From positions 186,001 to 250,000 of the forward strand of contig NZ_JAUSBN010000005.1 of assembly GCF_030651995.1 (NCBI RefSeq): DNA of 64,000 nucleotides, read 5' to 3'. The stretch comes from Reyranella sp. (GTDB taxonomy: Bacteria; Pseudomonadota; Alphaproteobacteria; Reyranellales; Reyranellaceae). Under the pieces are notes generated by a model. The model saw only the letters and a program-made list of their open reading frames with translations, was not told the DNA's origin and did not search any database. Below are positions 47,483-55,632 of the stretch, piece after piece. Position 1 is the stretch's first letter. The number at the start of each line of letters is the position of its first letter. A program made the position numbers and the translations under genes.

Positions 47483-48682
47483 CTACTCGTAGCGGCCGAC
47501 GATGGCGACGCTCGAGATGTTCTCGCGCGGCGCGCCGCCGAGATTGTGCGTCATGCCGATGCGCGGGTTGGCGAGCTGGCGGGGGCCGGCCTTGCCCTGG
47601 AGCTGCAGGTACATCTCGTAGAGCATGCGCAGGCCCGAAGCGCCGATCGGGTGGCCGAAGCACTTGAGGCCGCCGTCGATCTGGCAGGGGATCTTGCCGT
47701 CGGCGTCGTAGAAGCCGTCGAGCACGTCCTTCCAGCCCTTGCCGGTCTCGGAGATGTGCAGGTCTTCCATGGTCACCAGTTCGGTAACCGAGAAGCAGTC
47801 ATGGACCTCGAACATCGACACTTCGTCGCGCGGGTTCTTGATGCCGGCTTCCTCGTAGGCCTTCTTGGAAGCGATGCGCGTCGTGTGGAAGTAGCTGCCG
47901 TCCCACGAATTGTGGCCCGACTCCGAGCCGTTCGAGACCGAGAGCTGCAGCGCCTTGACGCTGACGATGTCCTTCTTGCCGAGCGCCTTGGCGATCTCGG
48001 GCGTCGTCACGATGGCCGCGGCCGCGCCGTCCGACACGCCGCAGCAGTCGAACAGGCCGAGCGGCGAGGCGATCATCGGCGCGTTGAGGATGGTGTCCAT
48101 CTCGACGGCCTTCTGCAGATGGGCCTTCGGATTCTTGGCGCCGTTCTGGTGGCTCTTCCACGAGACGTGGCCGATCGCCCTCTTGAGGTCCTCACCCGAG
48201 ACGCCGTGCGCGGTCATGTAGGCGGTGGCGAGCTGGGCGAAGTTGCCCGGCGCCGTGCCGTTGGCGTTCCACAGGACCTGCAGCGGGCCGCCGCGGCCGC
48301 CGGGAAGGCCGCCGTAGCCGGTGTCCTTGAGCTTCTCGACGCCCAGCGCCAGCGCGAAGTCGGCGGCACCGGAAGCAACCGCGTAGCAGGCGCCGCGGAA
48401 GGCCTCGGTGCCCGACGCGCACATGTTCTCGACATGCGTCACGGGAATGTTGGGCAGGCGCAGTGTCGTCGACAGCGGGATACCGGACTTGCCGACATGG
48501 ACCTCGTCGATGGCGGTCGAGAACCATGCCGCCTGGAGCTGGTTCTGATCGATACCGGCGTCCTTCAGACACTCCTTGTAGGCCTCGAGCATCAGCTCCT
48601 CGGCGCCGCTGTCCCAGCGTTCACCGAATTTCGAGCAGCCCATGCCGAGAATAGCGACCTTGTCCTTGATACCACGAGCCAT
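47483..48682 (-). CDS. SCP-x-type thiolase / acetyl-CoA acetyltransferase-like protein
   Basis: A 399-residue thiolase of the lipid-transfer (SCP-2) thiolase subgroup. The acyl-accepting Cys is C88 in VENMCASGTEAF; the His in EVHDCFSVTEL near residue 290 and GHPIGASG near residue 347 complete the active site. The second catalytic Cys of classical degradative thiolases (CxG) is absent, as usual in this subgroup. In steroid and branched-chain catabolism such proteins act with DUF35 and MaoC-fold partners, all of which are encoded next to it. AAGGAGACC precedes the start. Confidence 0.92.
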   Translation of the reverse strand: MARGIKDKVAILGMGCSKFGERWDSGAEELMLEAYKECLKDAGIDQNQLQAAWFSTAIDEVHVGKSGIPLSTTLRLPNIPVTHVENMCASGTEAFRGACYAVASGAADFALALGVEKLKDTGYGGLPGGRGGPLQVLWNANGTAPGNFAQLATAYMTAHGVSGEDLKRAIGHVSWKSHQNGAKNPKAHLQKAVEMDTILNAPMIASPLGLFDCCGVSDGAAAAIVTTPEIAKALGKKDIVSVKALQLSVSNGSESGHNSWDGSYFHTTRIASKKAYEEAGIKNPRDEVSMFEVHDCFSVTELVTMEDLHISETGKGWKDVLDGFYDADGKIPCQIDGGLKCFGHPIGASGLRMLYEMYLQLQGKAGPRQLANPRIGMTHNLGGAPRENISSVAIVGRYE

Positions 48683-48735
48683 TGCAGGTCTCCTTGGTGG
48701 TGAGGTTGAACTCTTGAACTCTTCGAAATCTTACT

Positions 48736-48827
48736 CCTCTCCCCCGCTAGGGGGAGAGGTTGGGTGAGGGGGTTACACGAACCTTCAAAGCCCCCTCACC
48801 TAGCCTCTCCCCCTAGCGGGGGAGAGG
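48736..48827. repeat. Composite palindrome with CCTCTCCCCC-type units
   Basis: Two inverted copies of the 24-nt unit also found at 24316-24339 (CCTCTCCCCC...GGGGGAGAGG), joined by arms GGGTGAGGGGG and CCCCCTCACC. The whole can fold into one long hairpin. It separates the thiolase gene from the HMG-CoA-synthase-like gene, both on the minus strand. Confidence 0.82.
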
Positions 48828-48837
48828 AACATGAAAG

Positions 48838-50280
48838 TCAGACCGGTGCGGCCTTCCAGAAGTAACGCTTGAAGCCGCCGCGCATCTGGTCGTTGTCGCG
48901 CATGCGGAAGGTCATGCGCATCTTGGCGCCGACCTTCACCTGATCCTTGTCGCTGTCCGTGAAGTCGGCCATGAACCGCCCGCCCTCGGGGAAGGTGATC
49001 ATGCCGTAATACGCCGGCGGATCCGGCGAATAGGTGAGCGAGTCGGCGGTGAACGACATCACCGAGCATTCCAGTCCGGCCATCGCGTAGGGATCCTGGC
49101 TGTCGATGGCGTGGCAGTTCGGATTGACGCAGACCTGGCTGCGCGGGAACTGCACGGTGCCGCAGACCTTGCACTTGCCGCCGACCAGCCCGTAGATCAT
49201 GTCGCGCTTGCGCCACAGGACCGACAGCGCGGTCTTCTTGTCGAACTCCGCCCGCATGCCCTTGTCGATCGGCAGCATCTCGTTGAAGGCGAGGAACTTC
49301 ATATAGTTCTTCTCTTCCTTCCGGCGCGCCATCCAGCCCGACAGGCCCTTGCGCGCGGGAAGCTTGTCCTTCTCGGCCGTGACCTCGAACACCAGGATGT
49401 CGACGCCCTGGCCGAAGGCGACGACCATGATCCTGTCGCCCGCCTTGGCGGCTTCCAGCGCGTCGACCAGCATGACCAGCGCATGGGCCGCACCCGTATC
49501 GCCGAGCGTCGCGCCCAGCAGGTCGCGCACCGCGCCCTCGCCGATGCCCACCATCTTGGCCATCTGCTTCGGCACCGCCGGCATCGGGCTCGGCATGATG
49601 AAGTGCGTGATGTCCGTGCCCTTCAGCTTGCAGGCGGCAAGGGCCGCCTTGATCGCCGGCGGCACGATCTTCGAGTAGCCCTCGTCGCGGATCCAGCGCT
49701 CTTCCCAGCCATAGTCGAAGTCCGACTCGTCGCCGCGGAAGTGGTCGACGAAGTCCATCGACACGGAGTGATGGCCAACCAGCTTGGCGATCACGTTCTC
49801 GGTGCCGCACAGCAGGGCCGCGGCGCCGTCGCCGTAGTTCAGCTCGCCGGACGAGGCCACGCGGGCCATGCGCTTGTCGGCGGCGGCGACCAGCGTCGGC
49901 GCGCCTTCCCGGGAGGCATTGAGGCCGGCGATGAGGGCCGAAGTGCCGGCCTTCAGCGAGCCGCCGATGTCGGTGGCCGACAGGTTCTGCTCGACGTTCA
50001 GCGCCGTGCCGATCACGCCGGCATTCTGGCGATCCTTGAACGGATGCGTGGTCGAGGCGAAGTAGATGTTGCGGACATCCTCGGCCTTGTGGCTGGTCAG
50101 GCAGTCGCGCGACGCCTCGACCGCCATGGTGATCGAGTCCTCGTCCCAGTTGGCCATCGACCGCTCGCCCTTCGCGAGGCCGCGCAGGCCCGGGGCAAAC
50201 CACTTGTTGGCGTCGTAGACGGCCTGACGGTTGAGACGCAGGCGCGGCACATAGGCGCCAAAGGCCACGATTCCGACCAT
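48838..50280 (-). CDS. HMG-CoA-synthase-like thiolase-fold protein fused to DUF35 zinc-ribbon/OB domain
   Basis: A 480-residue fusion. Residues 1-330 resemble archaeal-type HMG-CoA synthase/KAS III: GIVAFGAYVPRLRL at the start, ELNYGDGAAALLCG near 160 and the region VVAFGQGVDILVFE near 290. The usual catalytic Cys of the CKAGT motif is replaced, reading L109-KAGT. Residues about 345-475 are DUF35: a four-Cys zinc ribbon (CKVCGTVQFPRSQVCVNPNC) and an OB fold (SFTADSLTYSPDPPAYYG). DUF35 proteins partner SCP-x thiolases or aldolases in acyl-CoA shortening. It is the first gene of the minus-strand series leading to thiolase, MaoC pair and SDR. Confidence 0.88.
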   Translation of the reverse strand: MVGIVAFGAYVPRLRLNRQAVYDANKWFAPGLRGLAKGERSMANWDEDSITMAVEASRDCLTSHKAEDVRNIYFASTTHPFKDRQNAGVIGTALNVEQNLSATDIGGSLKAGTSALIAGLNASREGAPTLVAAADKRMARVASSGELNYGDGAAALLCGTENVIAKLVGHHSVSMDFVDHFRGDESDFDYGWEERWIRDEGYSKIVPPAIKAALAACKLKGTDITHFIMPSPMPAVPKQMAKMVGIGEGAVRDLLGATLGDTGAAHALVMLVDALEAAKAGDRIMVVAFGQGVDILVFEVTAEKDKLPARKGLSGWMARRKEEKNYMKFLAFNEMLPIDKGMRAEFDKKTALSVLWRKRDMIYGLVGGKCKVCGTVQFPRSQVCVNPNCHAIDSQDPYAMAGLECSVMSFTADSLTYSPDPPAYYGMITFPEGGRFMADFTDSDKDQVKVGAKMRMTFRMRDNDQMRGGFKRYFWKAAPV

Positions 50281-50405
50281 CGTTCTTCTTCCTCCACCTG
50301 GTCCGACCGCAGTCGGTTCATGAACGAGCGTTTATTGCGTCGCTCTTAGCGCGGCGGCCCGTTTCGGGCGAGCCGCTTTTCTTCCGCGCGCCGCATTCAG
50401 CGAAA

Positions 50406-51245
50406 TTATCTTCCAGTCTGCGGAACACCACCGCCTGCCGGCATCTCACGGATCAGATTACGGTACCCGGCGCCCTCGGGGATGTGCAGGAACTTCTTGC
50501 CGTCCTTGACCTCGACCCAGGGCAGGACCGTGACGATCTTGCGCGCACTCGCTGCGGAGATCGCACCGGCGACCGTCTTGCCCTCGGCCAGCAGCTCGAG
50601 GTTCTTCGTCGTGGCGTGGACCAGCGTCCGCTTGCCGGCCTTCGCTTCCTCGATCGCTTCCTGAGGTCCGATCCAGACCGAGTCCGTCGACTCCGACCCA
50701 TCGTGCAGGGCGATCTGGTCCTCCGGCGCCTCGGCCAGGAAGAACCAGGTGTCGAAGCGCTTCGGCACGAAGGTCGGCGTGATCCAGTGCGCATAGGGCG
50801 TCATCAGTTCGGTCGCGATCTCCAGGTCCTCGGCCTCGACCATGTCGACGATGCTCGCCTGGTCCTTGGCAAGCTTGACGCGCCAGCGCTCCTCGATCCC
50901 CTTGAGGTCGGCCGCCCCGATCAGCGCCCGCTGACCGCGCTTGCGGGCGAGAAGGACTCCGCATTCCTCGAAGGCCTCGCGCACGCCGGCGACACGGAAC
51001 TTGAGTTCGGCATCGTCGATCTTGTCGGCACCGCCGCAACGCGCCCGCAACGACGCGGCGCCATCGGCCTCCTCCAGCTTGCCGCCGGGAAACACGAGCG
51101 CGCCCGAAAAGGAATCGATCTGATGATGGCGCACCACCATGAACACCTCCAGCGGCGATGCGGCGTCGCCCAGCTGCGACGGACGCAGCAGGAGCACGGT
51201 GGTGGCGGGTCGCGGCGCGGCGCCTTCGGTCTTCGGTTGGGTCAT
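50406..51245 (-). CDS. Nudix hydrolase (NUDT19-like)
   Basis: A 279-residue Nudix protein. The Nudix box is split: FPGGKLEEAD at about residue 52 and VREAFEECGVLLA at about 87, with about 27 residues inserted between the conserved Gly and the REAFEE helix, as in NUDT19-type CoA-diphosphatases. Possible substrates are CoA or acyl-CoA esters, which would suit the neighbouring acyl-CoA genes, but this is inference. ATG 51245 is preceded by GGAAGAG; longer alternatives upstream lack support. Confidence 0.88.
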   Translation of the reverse strand: MTQPKTEGAAPRPATTVLLLRPSQLGDAASPLEVFMVVRHHQIDSFSGALVFPGGKLEEADGAASLRARCGGADKIDDAELKFRVAGVREAFEECGVLLARKRGQRALIGAADLKGIEERWRVKLAKDQASIVDMVEAEDLEIATELMTPYAHWITPTFVPKRFDTWFFLAEAPEDQIALHDGSESTDSVWIGPQEAIEEAKAGKRTLVHATTKNLELLAEGKTVAGAISAASARKIVTVLPWVEVKDGKKFLHIPEGAGYRNLIREMPAGGGVPQTGR

Positions 51246-51350
51246 CTCTTCCTGCATTCGTGTGACACTTGAGTGTCCCATACAACCAGCGACAGTGCCA
51301 TTGGGCGGGTGTATCCTGACATTGTCCATTCCGCTCTGAAGGAGCATGCC

Positions 51351-51935
51351 ATGACAATGTCCACCAACAGTCCGCTTCCCCCCAATCTGGCGGAGGGCCT
51401 CAAGGTTCTCCGCGCCAAGTGGGGGTGGATCGTGGCGCTGGGCGTCGTGTTCCTGATCGCCGGCTTCATCGCGCTGGGCAGCGCCGTCGCCGCGACCGCC
51501 TCGGCCGTCATGATCGTCGGCATCATGATGATCATGGGCGGCGCCGCGGAAATCGTCGCAGCCTTCAGCGTCAAGGGCTGGGGCAAGTTCATCCTCTGGA
51601 TGCTGCTCGGCGCGCTCTATGTCGGCGCCGGCATCATCGCCATCGGCAACCCCTTCGCGGCGGCCACCATCCTCACGCTGATGCTGGGCGCGGCGCTGGT
51701 GGCCGGCGGCGTGCTGCGCATCTTCCTGGCGTTCAGCATGAAGTCGGCCGGCAAGCCGTGGGGCTGGGTCGTCGTGTCCGGCCTCGTCACCCTGCTGCTG
51801 GGCGCCATGATCATCGCCCAGTGGCCGGCCTCCAGCTTCTTCGTGCTGGGCATCTTCCTCGGCATCGACCTGATCTTCATCGGGTCGGGCTGGGTGACGA
51901 TGGGGCTGGCTCTGAAGAACCGCCCGGTGGCCTAG
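51351..51935 (+). CDS. HdeD-family membrane protein
   Basis: A 194-residue integral membrane protein with about six hydrophobic segments arranged in pairs, matching the HdeD/DUF308 repeat (WIVALGVVFLIAGFIALG, MIMGGAAEIVAAFSVKGWGKF, GALYVGAGIIAIGNPFAAATILTL). HdeD is linked to acid resistance in Escherichia coli, but its role in other bacteria is not known. GAAGGAGCATGCC lies before ATG 51351. Followed by a palindrome and a convergent reductase gene. Confidence 0.87.
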   Translation: MTMSTNSPLPPNLAEGLKVLRAKWGWIVALGVVFLIAGFIALGSAVAATASAVMIVGIMMIMGGAAEIVAAFSVKGWGKFILWMLLGALYVGAGIIAIGNPFAAATILTLMLGAALVAGGVLRIFLAFSMKSAGKPWGWVVVSGLVTLLLGAMIIAQWPASSFFVLGIFLGIDLIFIGSGWVTMGLALKNRPVA

Positions 51936-51965
51936 AGCAGGATGACGTTAGTCCAATAAAAAGCT

Positions 51966-52013
51966 CCGTCGTCTCTCCACTCCGCGCCTGCGGCGCTCCG
52001 GTCGAGACGACGG
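51966..52013. terminator. Palindrome between convergent genes
   Basis: A 10-bp perfect stem CCGTCGTCTC/GAGACGACGG with an internal smaller stem (GCGCC/GGCGC) lies between the HdeD-like gene (ends 51935) and the reductase gene (ends 52031). It could act as a bidirectional transcription stop, although no strong T tract follows on either strand. Confidence 0.5.
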
Positions 52014-52030
52014 AATCTCTTGGGTCGATA

Positions 52031-53053
52031 CTACTTCCGGGTCGGATCCTCGGCGACCTGCACCAGCAGCTTGCCGAAGTTCCGGCCCTTCAGGAGGCCG
52101 ATGAAGGCCTCGGGCGCGTTCTCGATGCCCTTCACGACATCCTCGCGGTACTTGATCTTGCCGGCCTTCACCGCGGCCGGCACTTCCTTCCAGAAATCGG
52201 CCATCTGGCCGAAGTGATCGGAGACGATGAAGCCGGTCACCGTGGCACGCTTGATCAGCAGCAGGCGCCAGTCGGGGCCGGGGTTCATCTGCATCTCGTT
52301 GTACTGCGAGATCAGGCCACAGAGCGGCACCCGCGCGAAGTCGTTGAGCTGCGGCACGACGGCCGCCTGCACCGCCCCGCCGACATTCTCGAAATAGATA
52401 TCGATGCCCTTGGGCGCCGCGGCCCGCAGCTCCTTGAACAGATTGCCGCCGGCCGCGCGATAGTCGACGCAGGCATCGAAGCCCAGCTCGTTCACGACAT
52501 AGTCGCACTTCTCCTTGCCACCGGCGATCCCGACCGCGCGGCAGCCCTTGAGCTTGGCGAGCTGTCCGACCACCGAGCCGACGGCGCCGGACGCCGCCGA
52601 CACGACGACGGTCTCGCCCGCCTTGGGCTTGCCGATCTCCATCAGCCCCCACCAGGCTGTCATGCCGGGCATGCCCAGCACCGACAGCGCGGTCGAGAGC
52701 GGCGCGGCGTCGGGATCGAGCTTCATCGACATGTCGCCGGTCGAGACGGCGTAGCTCTGCCAGCCGGCATACTCGACGACATAGTCGCCTTCCTTGAAGC
52801 GCGGGTTCTTCGACTTCACCACCTGGCCCACCGTGCCGCCGACCATCGCGTCGCCGAGATTGACGTTCGACGCGTAGCCCTTGGCCTCCGCCATGCGGCC
52901 GCGCATGTAGGGATCGAGCGACAGCCAGATCGTGCGCGACAGATACTCGCCGTCCTTCGGCTCGGGGATCGCCTGGTCGACAATGTCGAAATTGTCGGGC
53001 GTCGGTTCGCCCTGCGGACGCGACTTCAGCAGCACGCGACGATTGGTGGCCAT
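52031..53053 (-). CDS. NADP-dependent medium-chain oxidoreductase (CurA/leukotriene B4 dehydrogenase-like)
   Basis: A 340-residue zinc-free MDR enzyme. Conserved features are LSLDPYMRGRM near residue 47, GMPGMTAWWGLMEIGKPKAGETVVVSAASGAVGSVVGQ in pieces near 125-160 (cofactor loop AASGAVGSVVGQ), and FENVGG near 220. Members reduce the double bond of enones such as curcumin or 15-oxo-prostaglandins using NADPH. GGAGGATTCC precedes ATG 53053. The physiological substrate is unknown. Confidence 0.93.
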   Translation of the reverse strand: MATNRRVLLKSRPQGEPTPDNFDIVDQAIPEPKDGEYLSRTIWLSLDPYMRGRMAEAKGYASNVNLGDAMVGGTVGQVVKSKNPRFKEGDYVVEYAGWQSYAVSTGDMSMKLDPDAAPLSTALSVLGMPGMTAWWGLMEIGKPKAGETVVVSAASGAVGSVVGQLAKLKGCRAVGIAGGKEKCDYVVNELGFDACVDYRAAGGNLFKELRAAAPKGIDIYFENVGGAVQAAVVPQLNDFARVPLCGLISQYNEMQMNPGPDWRLLLIKRATVTGFIVSDHFGQMADFWKEVPAAVKAGKIKYREDVVKGIENAPEAFIGLLKGRNFGKLLVQVAEDPTRK

Positions 53054-53084
53054 GGAATCCTCCGTTGATTTGCGGCACGGTATC

Positions 53085-53669
53085 ATGCCGATGAAAGCCC
53101 GCGAAACGCCGCGCCTCGTCCTTGCCCTGCTCCTTCTGCTATGGAGTGGTGCCGTGACAGCCCGGACCCTCACCGAAGACGAACGTGCCCTGATCGAGGC
53201 GACGCAGCGCAACGACATCGGGACCGCGCGCCGCCTGATCGCCGCCGGCACCAGCGTCAATGCCCAGGACGAGAAGCGCGACAGCGCCTTCCTTCTGGCC
53301 GGCGCCGAGGGGCGCCTCGAAATCCTGAAGCTCACCCTGCAGGCCGGCGCCGATCTCACGAGCACCAACCGCTATGGCGGGACGGCGCTGATCCCGGCCT
53401 GCCATCACGGCCATGTCGAGACGGTGCGCGAACTGCTCAAGACTGCGATCGACGTGAACCATGTGAACCGGCTCGGCTGGACCGCCCTGCTCGAGGTGGC
53501 GATCCTGGGCGATGGCGGACCTGCTTATATGGAAATCACGCGCCTGCTGCTCGCGCACGGCGCCGACATCAATCTTCCCGACAACCAGGGCGTCACGCCG
53601 CTCGGTCACGCACGACAGCGCGGCCAGCGCGAGATCGCCTCGATCCTGGAGGCCGCCGGCGCGCGCTGA
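53085..53669 (+). CDS. Exported ankyrin-repeat protein
   Basis: A 194-residue protein with a signal peptide (RLVLALLLLLWSGAVTA, residues about 9-25) and four to five ankyrin repeats from about residue 45 (ARRLIAAGTSVNAQD, LKLTLQAGADLTSTNRYGGTALIPACHHGH, VRELLKTAIDVNHVNRLGWTALLEVA, LLLAHGADINLPDNQGVTPLGHA shown in pieces). Periplasmic protein-protein interaction role is inferred. Start is ATG 53085 or 53091; neither has a strong Shine-Dalgarno. The stop codon is immediately followed by the ATG of the next gene. Confidence 0.87.
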   Translation: MPMKARETPRLVLALLLLLWSGAVTARTLTEDERALIEATQRNDIGTARRLIAAGTSVNAQDEKRDSAFLLAGAEGRLEILKLTLQAGADLTSTNRYGGTALIPACHHGHVETVRELLKTAIDVNHVNRLGWTALLEVAILGDGGPAYMEITRLLLAHGADINLPDNQGVTPLGHARQRGQREIASILEAAGAR

Positions 53670-54392
53670 ATGAGTGAGTCCCGTACCTACGTTTGTCTTC
53701 CCGGCGCCTGGATGGGCGCCTGGTCCTGGAAGTTCGTGCTCGAACGGCTGACGGCGGCGGGCCACGACGCCCGCGCCCTGCCCTTTCGCGGCATCGGCGA
53801 GCGTGCGGCGGAACTGTCGCCCGAACTCGACAACGACGTTTTTCTCGCCGAGACGATCGCCACCCTGGAGCAGGAAGACCTGCGCGACATCGTGCTGGTC
53901 GGCCACAGTTTCGGCAGCCTGATCGCCACCCTCGTTACCGATCGCATCCCCGACCGGATCGGCCATCTCGTCATCATCGATGGCGGCATCGCAACCGACG
54001 GCCAGTCGATCTTCGGCCGCATCCCGCCGGAGATCGTGGCCAAGCGGAAGAAATTGATAAAGGTCGTGAACGACACGGAGGTGCTGCCCTTCGCGCCGGT
54101 CGGCAGCCTGATCATCGACGATCCGGAGCTGGCCGCGTGGACGCACCGCCATCTCACGCCACACCCCGTCGCCTGCTACACCAAGCCGATCACGCTGCAT
54201 CATCCGGCCGGCAACGGCCGCCCGATGACCTACATCGCCTGCACCAAGCCGCGCTATCCGGTGTCGGCCGGCATGCACGAGAAGGTCCAGGCAATGCCGC
54301 ATGTCCGCTACCGCTCGATCGAAGCGGGTCACAACTGCATCATTTCGGCCCCCGATCTGGTAGCCGCGGAGTTGCTGGCGGTTCCGCGTTAA
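53670..54392 (+). CDS. Alpha/beta hydrolase (salicylate-esterase-like)
   Basis: A 240-residue alpha/beta hydrolase similar in layout to plant methylesterase-type and EstC enzymes: YVCLPGAWMGAWSWKFVLERL (oxyanion segment) at the start, nucleophile Ser in VLVGHSFGSLIA near residue 81, and catalytic His in EAGHNCIIS near residue 222. The start codon abuts the stop of the ankyrin gene (TGA-ATG), so translation is probably coupled. Substrate unknown; esterase or lactonase activity would be expected. A pair of palindromic repeats follows. Confidence 0.87.
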   Translation: MSESRTYVCLPGAWMGAWSWKFVLERLTAAGHDARALPFRGIGERAAELSPELDNDVFLAETIATLEQEDLRDIVLVGHSFGSLIATLVTDRIPDRIGHLVIIDGGIATDGQSIFGRIPPEIVAKRKKLIKVVNDTEVLPFAPVGSLIIDDPELAAWTHRHLTPHPVACYTKPITLHHPAGNGRPMTYIACTKPRYPVSAGMHEKVQAMPHVRYRSIEAGHNCIISAPDLVAAELLAVPR

Positions 54393-54437
54393 TCATCAAA
54401 CCCGTCGTCCCGAGCGAAGCCGCCCCTGGGCGGCGCA

Positions 54438-54494
54438 GTCGAGGGACCTCTTTTCCGGCGCACGATGTGTCGAAACGAAAAGAGGTCCCTCGAC
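54438..54494. repeat. Palindrome, family 2 element a
   Basis: A perfect 17-bp inverted repeat: GTCGAGGGACCTCTTTT at 54438-54454 and its complement at 54478-54494, with a 23-nt loop. It shares the GAGGGACCT core with the element at 54590-54659. It lies in the 425-nt spacer 54393-54817, where no gene is visible. Confidence 0.8.
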
Positions 54495-54589
54495 TTCGCT
54501 GCGCGCCGCTCCAGGGCGGGGGTTACCCCGCCCGCGACGGCGCAGGGCTGTCCGGGGAAAATGACGCGCGACTTCGAATAGGGGAAAAT

Positions 54590-54659
54590 TGTCATCCCGA
54601 GCGCAGCGAGGGACCTTTAGAGCCACCGACAAAGGTCCCTCGCTGCGCTCGGGATGACA
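54590..54659. repeat. Palindrome, family 2 element b (29-bp perfect stem)
   Basis: A perfect 29-bp inverted repeat, arms 54590-54618 and 54631-54659, with a 12-nt loop. The arm contains CCCGAGCGCAGCGAGGGACC, a sequence type that recurs as intergenic palindromes in many high-GC bacteria. The element is in the spacer between the alpha/beta hydrolase and the GH25 gene, both ending towards it. Confidence 0.85.
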
Positions 54660-54817
54660 AAGTGCGTACAAATAGGGCCGGCTGGACCAGACTCGGGGTC
54701 CTGAGTCGGACACTCCCTGGATTGTAACGTGTCGTTGCTGCTGCTGGCGATTTGCCGGACCTCTTCAATCTTTCCCCGGACACTCCTGCATCTGAATGGG
54801 GAAGCGGATGATCCGCC

Positions 54818-55621
54818 TTAACCCCGCCCGCCGTTCTTCCACCAGCGGTTCAGGCTCGCGGCGTCGCCGTTGTACATGTTGCGGTCGCAGTGGCCGACGC
54901 CCTCGACGTGGCGCGGTTCGCTGCCGAAGGCGAAGTTCTGCGAGGTCTCGTCGGCGACGTACTGCCAGAGCTTCCAGCCGCGGGTCGCCCAGGCCACGGG
55001 AAGGCGCGGCGTCTCGCGATAGTCGGCCAGCCAGAGTTCGCAGCGCGCCAGGATCGAGCCCGGCCGGATGCTGGCGCCGAGGCTGATGCGGCGGCGGCCG
55101 TAGATCTCGCCGTCGGCCCAGGCGGGATGGGAGTAGAGCATCGGCAGCCGCCCGGTGGCCTTCTGCACGGCCAGCACGAAGGCCTCGGCCTGGTCGAGCC
55201 GCATCGTGTTGCGCGGGTTGGCGTCGTTCGGTTCGAGGTCCAGCGCCATCACGGTCTGCGGGCCGGGCTGGCAGGCCGACAGGAACGAGGCTGCCTGCTG
55301 TTCGCCGGAAAACTGGCGCGTGCCGAAATGGTAGCCGCCCCAGAAGAGGCCCGCCGCCTCGGCCTGGCGGCGCCGTGCCGTATAGGCCGGGTCGAACCAG
55401 TCGCCGCCCTCGCTGACCTTGTGGATGATGCCCAGGATGTTGCTGCGCCGGATCGCGGCGAAACTGGTGACGGTCACGTGGTTGCTGATGTCGATCACTG
55501 CATCCAGGCCAGGCCGCGTCTGGCCCGACGTGGAGGCCGCCGTCTGGGTCGGCTGGCCGCCGCAGCCCGCCAGCGCCGGCAGGGCGAGCCCGCCCGCCAG
55601 CATGCTTCTCCGTGAGATCAT
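54818..55621 (-). CDS. GH25-type (lysozyme-like) lipoprotein with Tat-like signal
   Basis: A 267-residue protein. The N-terminus SRRSMLAGGLALPALAGC combines a twin-arginine-like motif with a lipobox (LAGC, Cys at about 20), so it may be exported folded and lipidated. The mature domain fits the glycoside hydrolase 25 barrel: AVIDISNHV near residue 42, GIIHKVSEGGDW, WGGYHFGTRQ, and MALDLEPN with the catalytic acidic pair near residue 128; it ends with LWQYVADE. Peptidoglycan muramidase activity is the family expectation. Confidence 0.88.
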   Translation of the reverse strand: MISRRSMLAGGLALPALAGCGGQPTQTAASTSGQTRPGLDAVIDISNHVTVTSFAAIRRSNILGIIHKVSEGGDWFDPAYTARRRQAEAAGLFWGGYHFGTRQFSGEQQAASFLSACQPGPQTVMALDLEPNDANPRNTMRLDQAEAFVLAVQKATGRLPMLYSHPAWADGEIYGRRRISLGASIRPGSILARCELWLADYRETPRLPVAWATRGWKLWQYVADETSQNFAFGSEPRHVEGVGHCDRNMYNGDAASLNRWWKNGGRG

Positions 55622-55632
55622 CGAGGGGAGTC

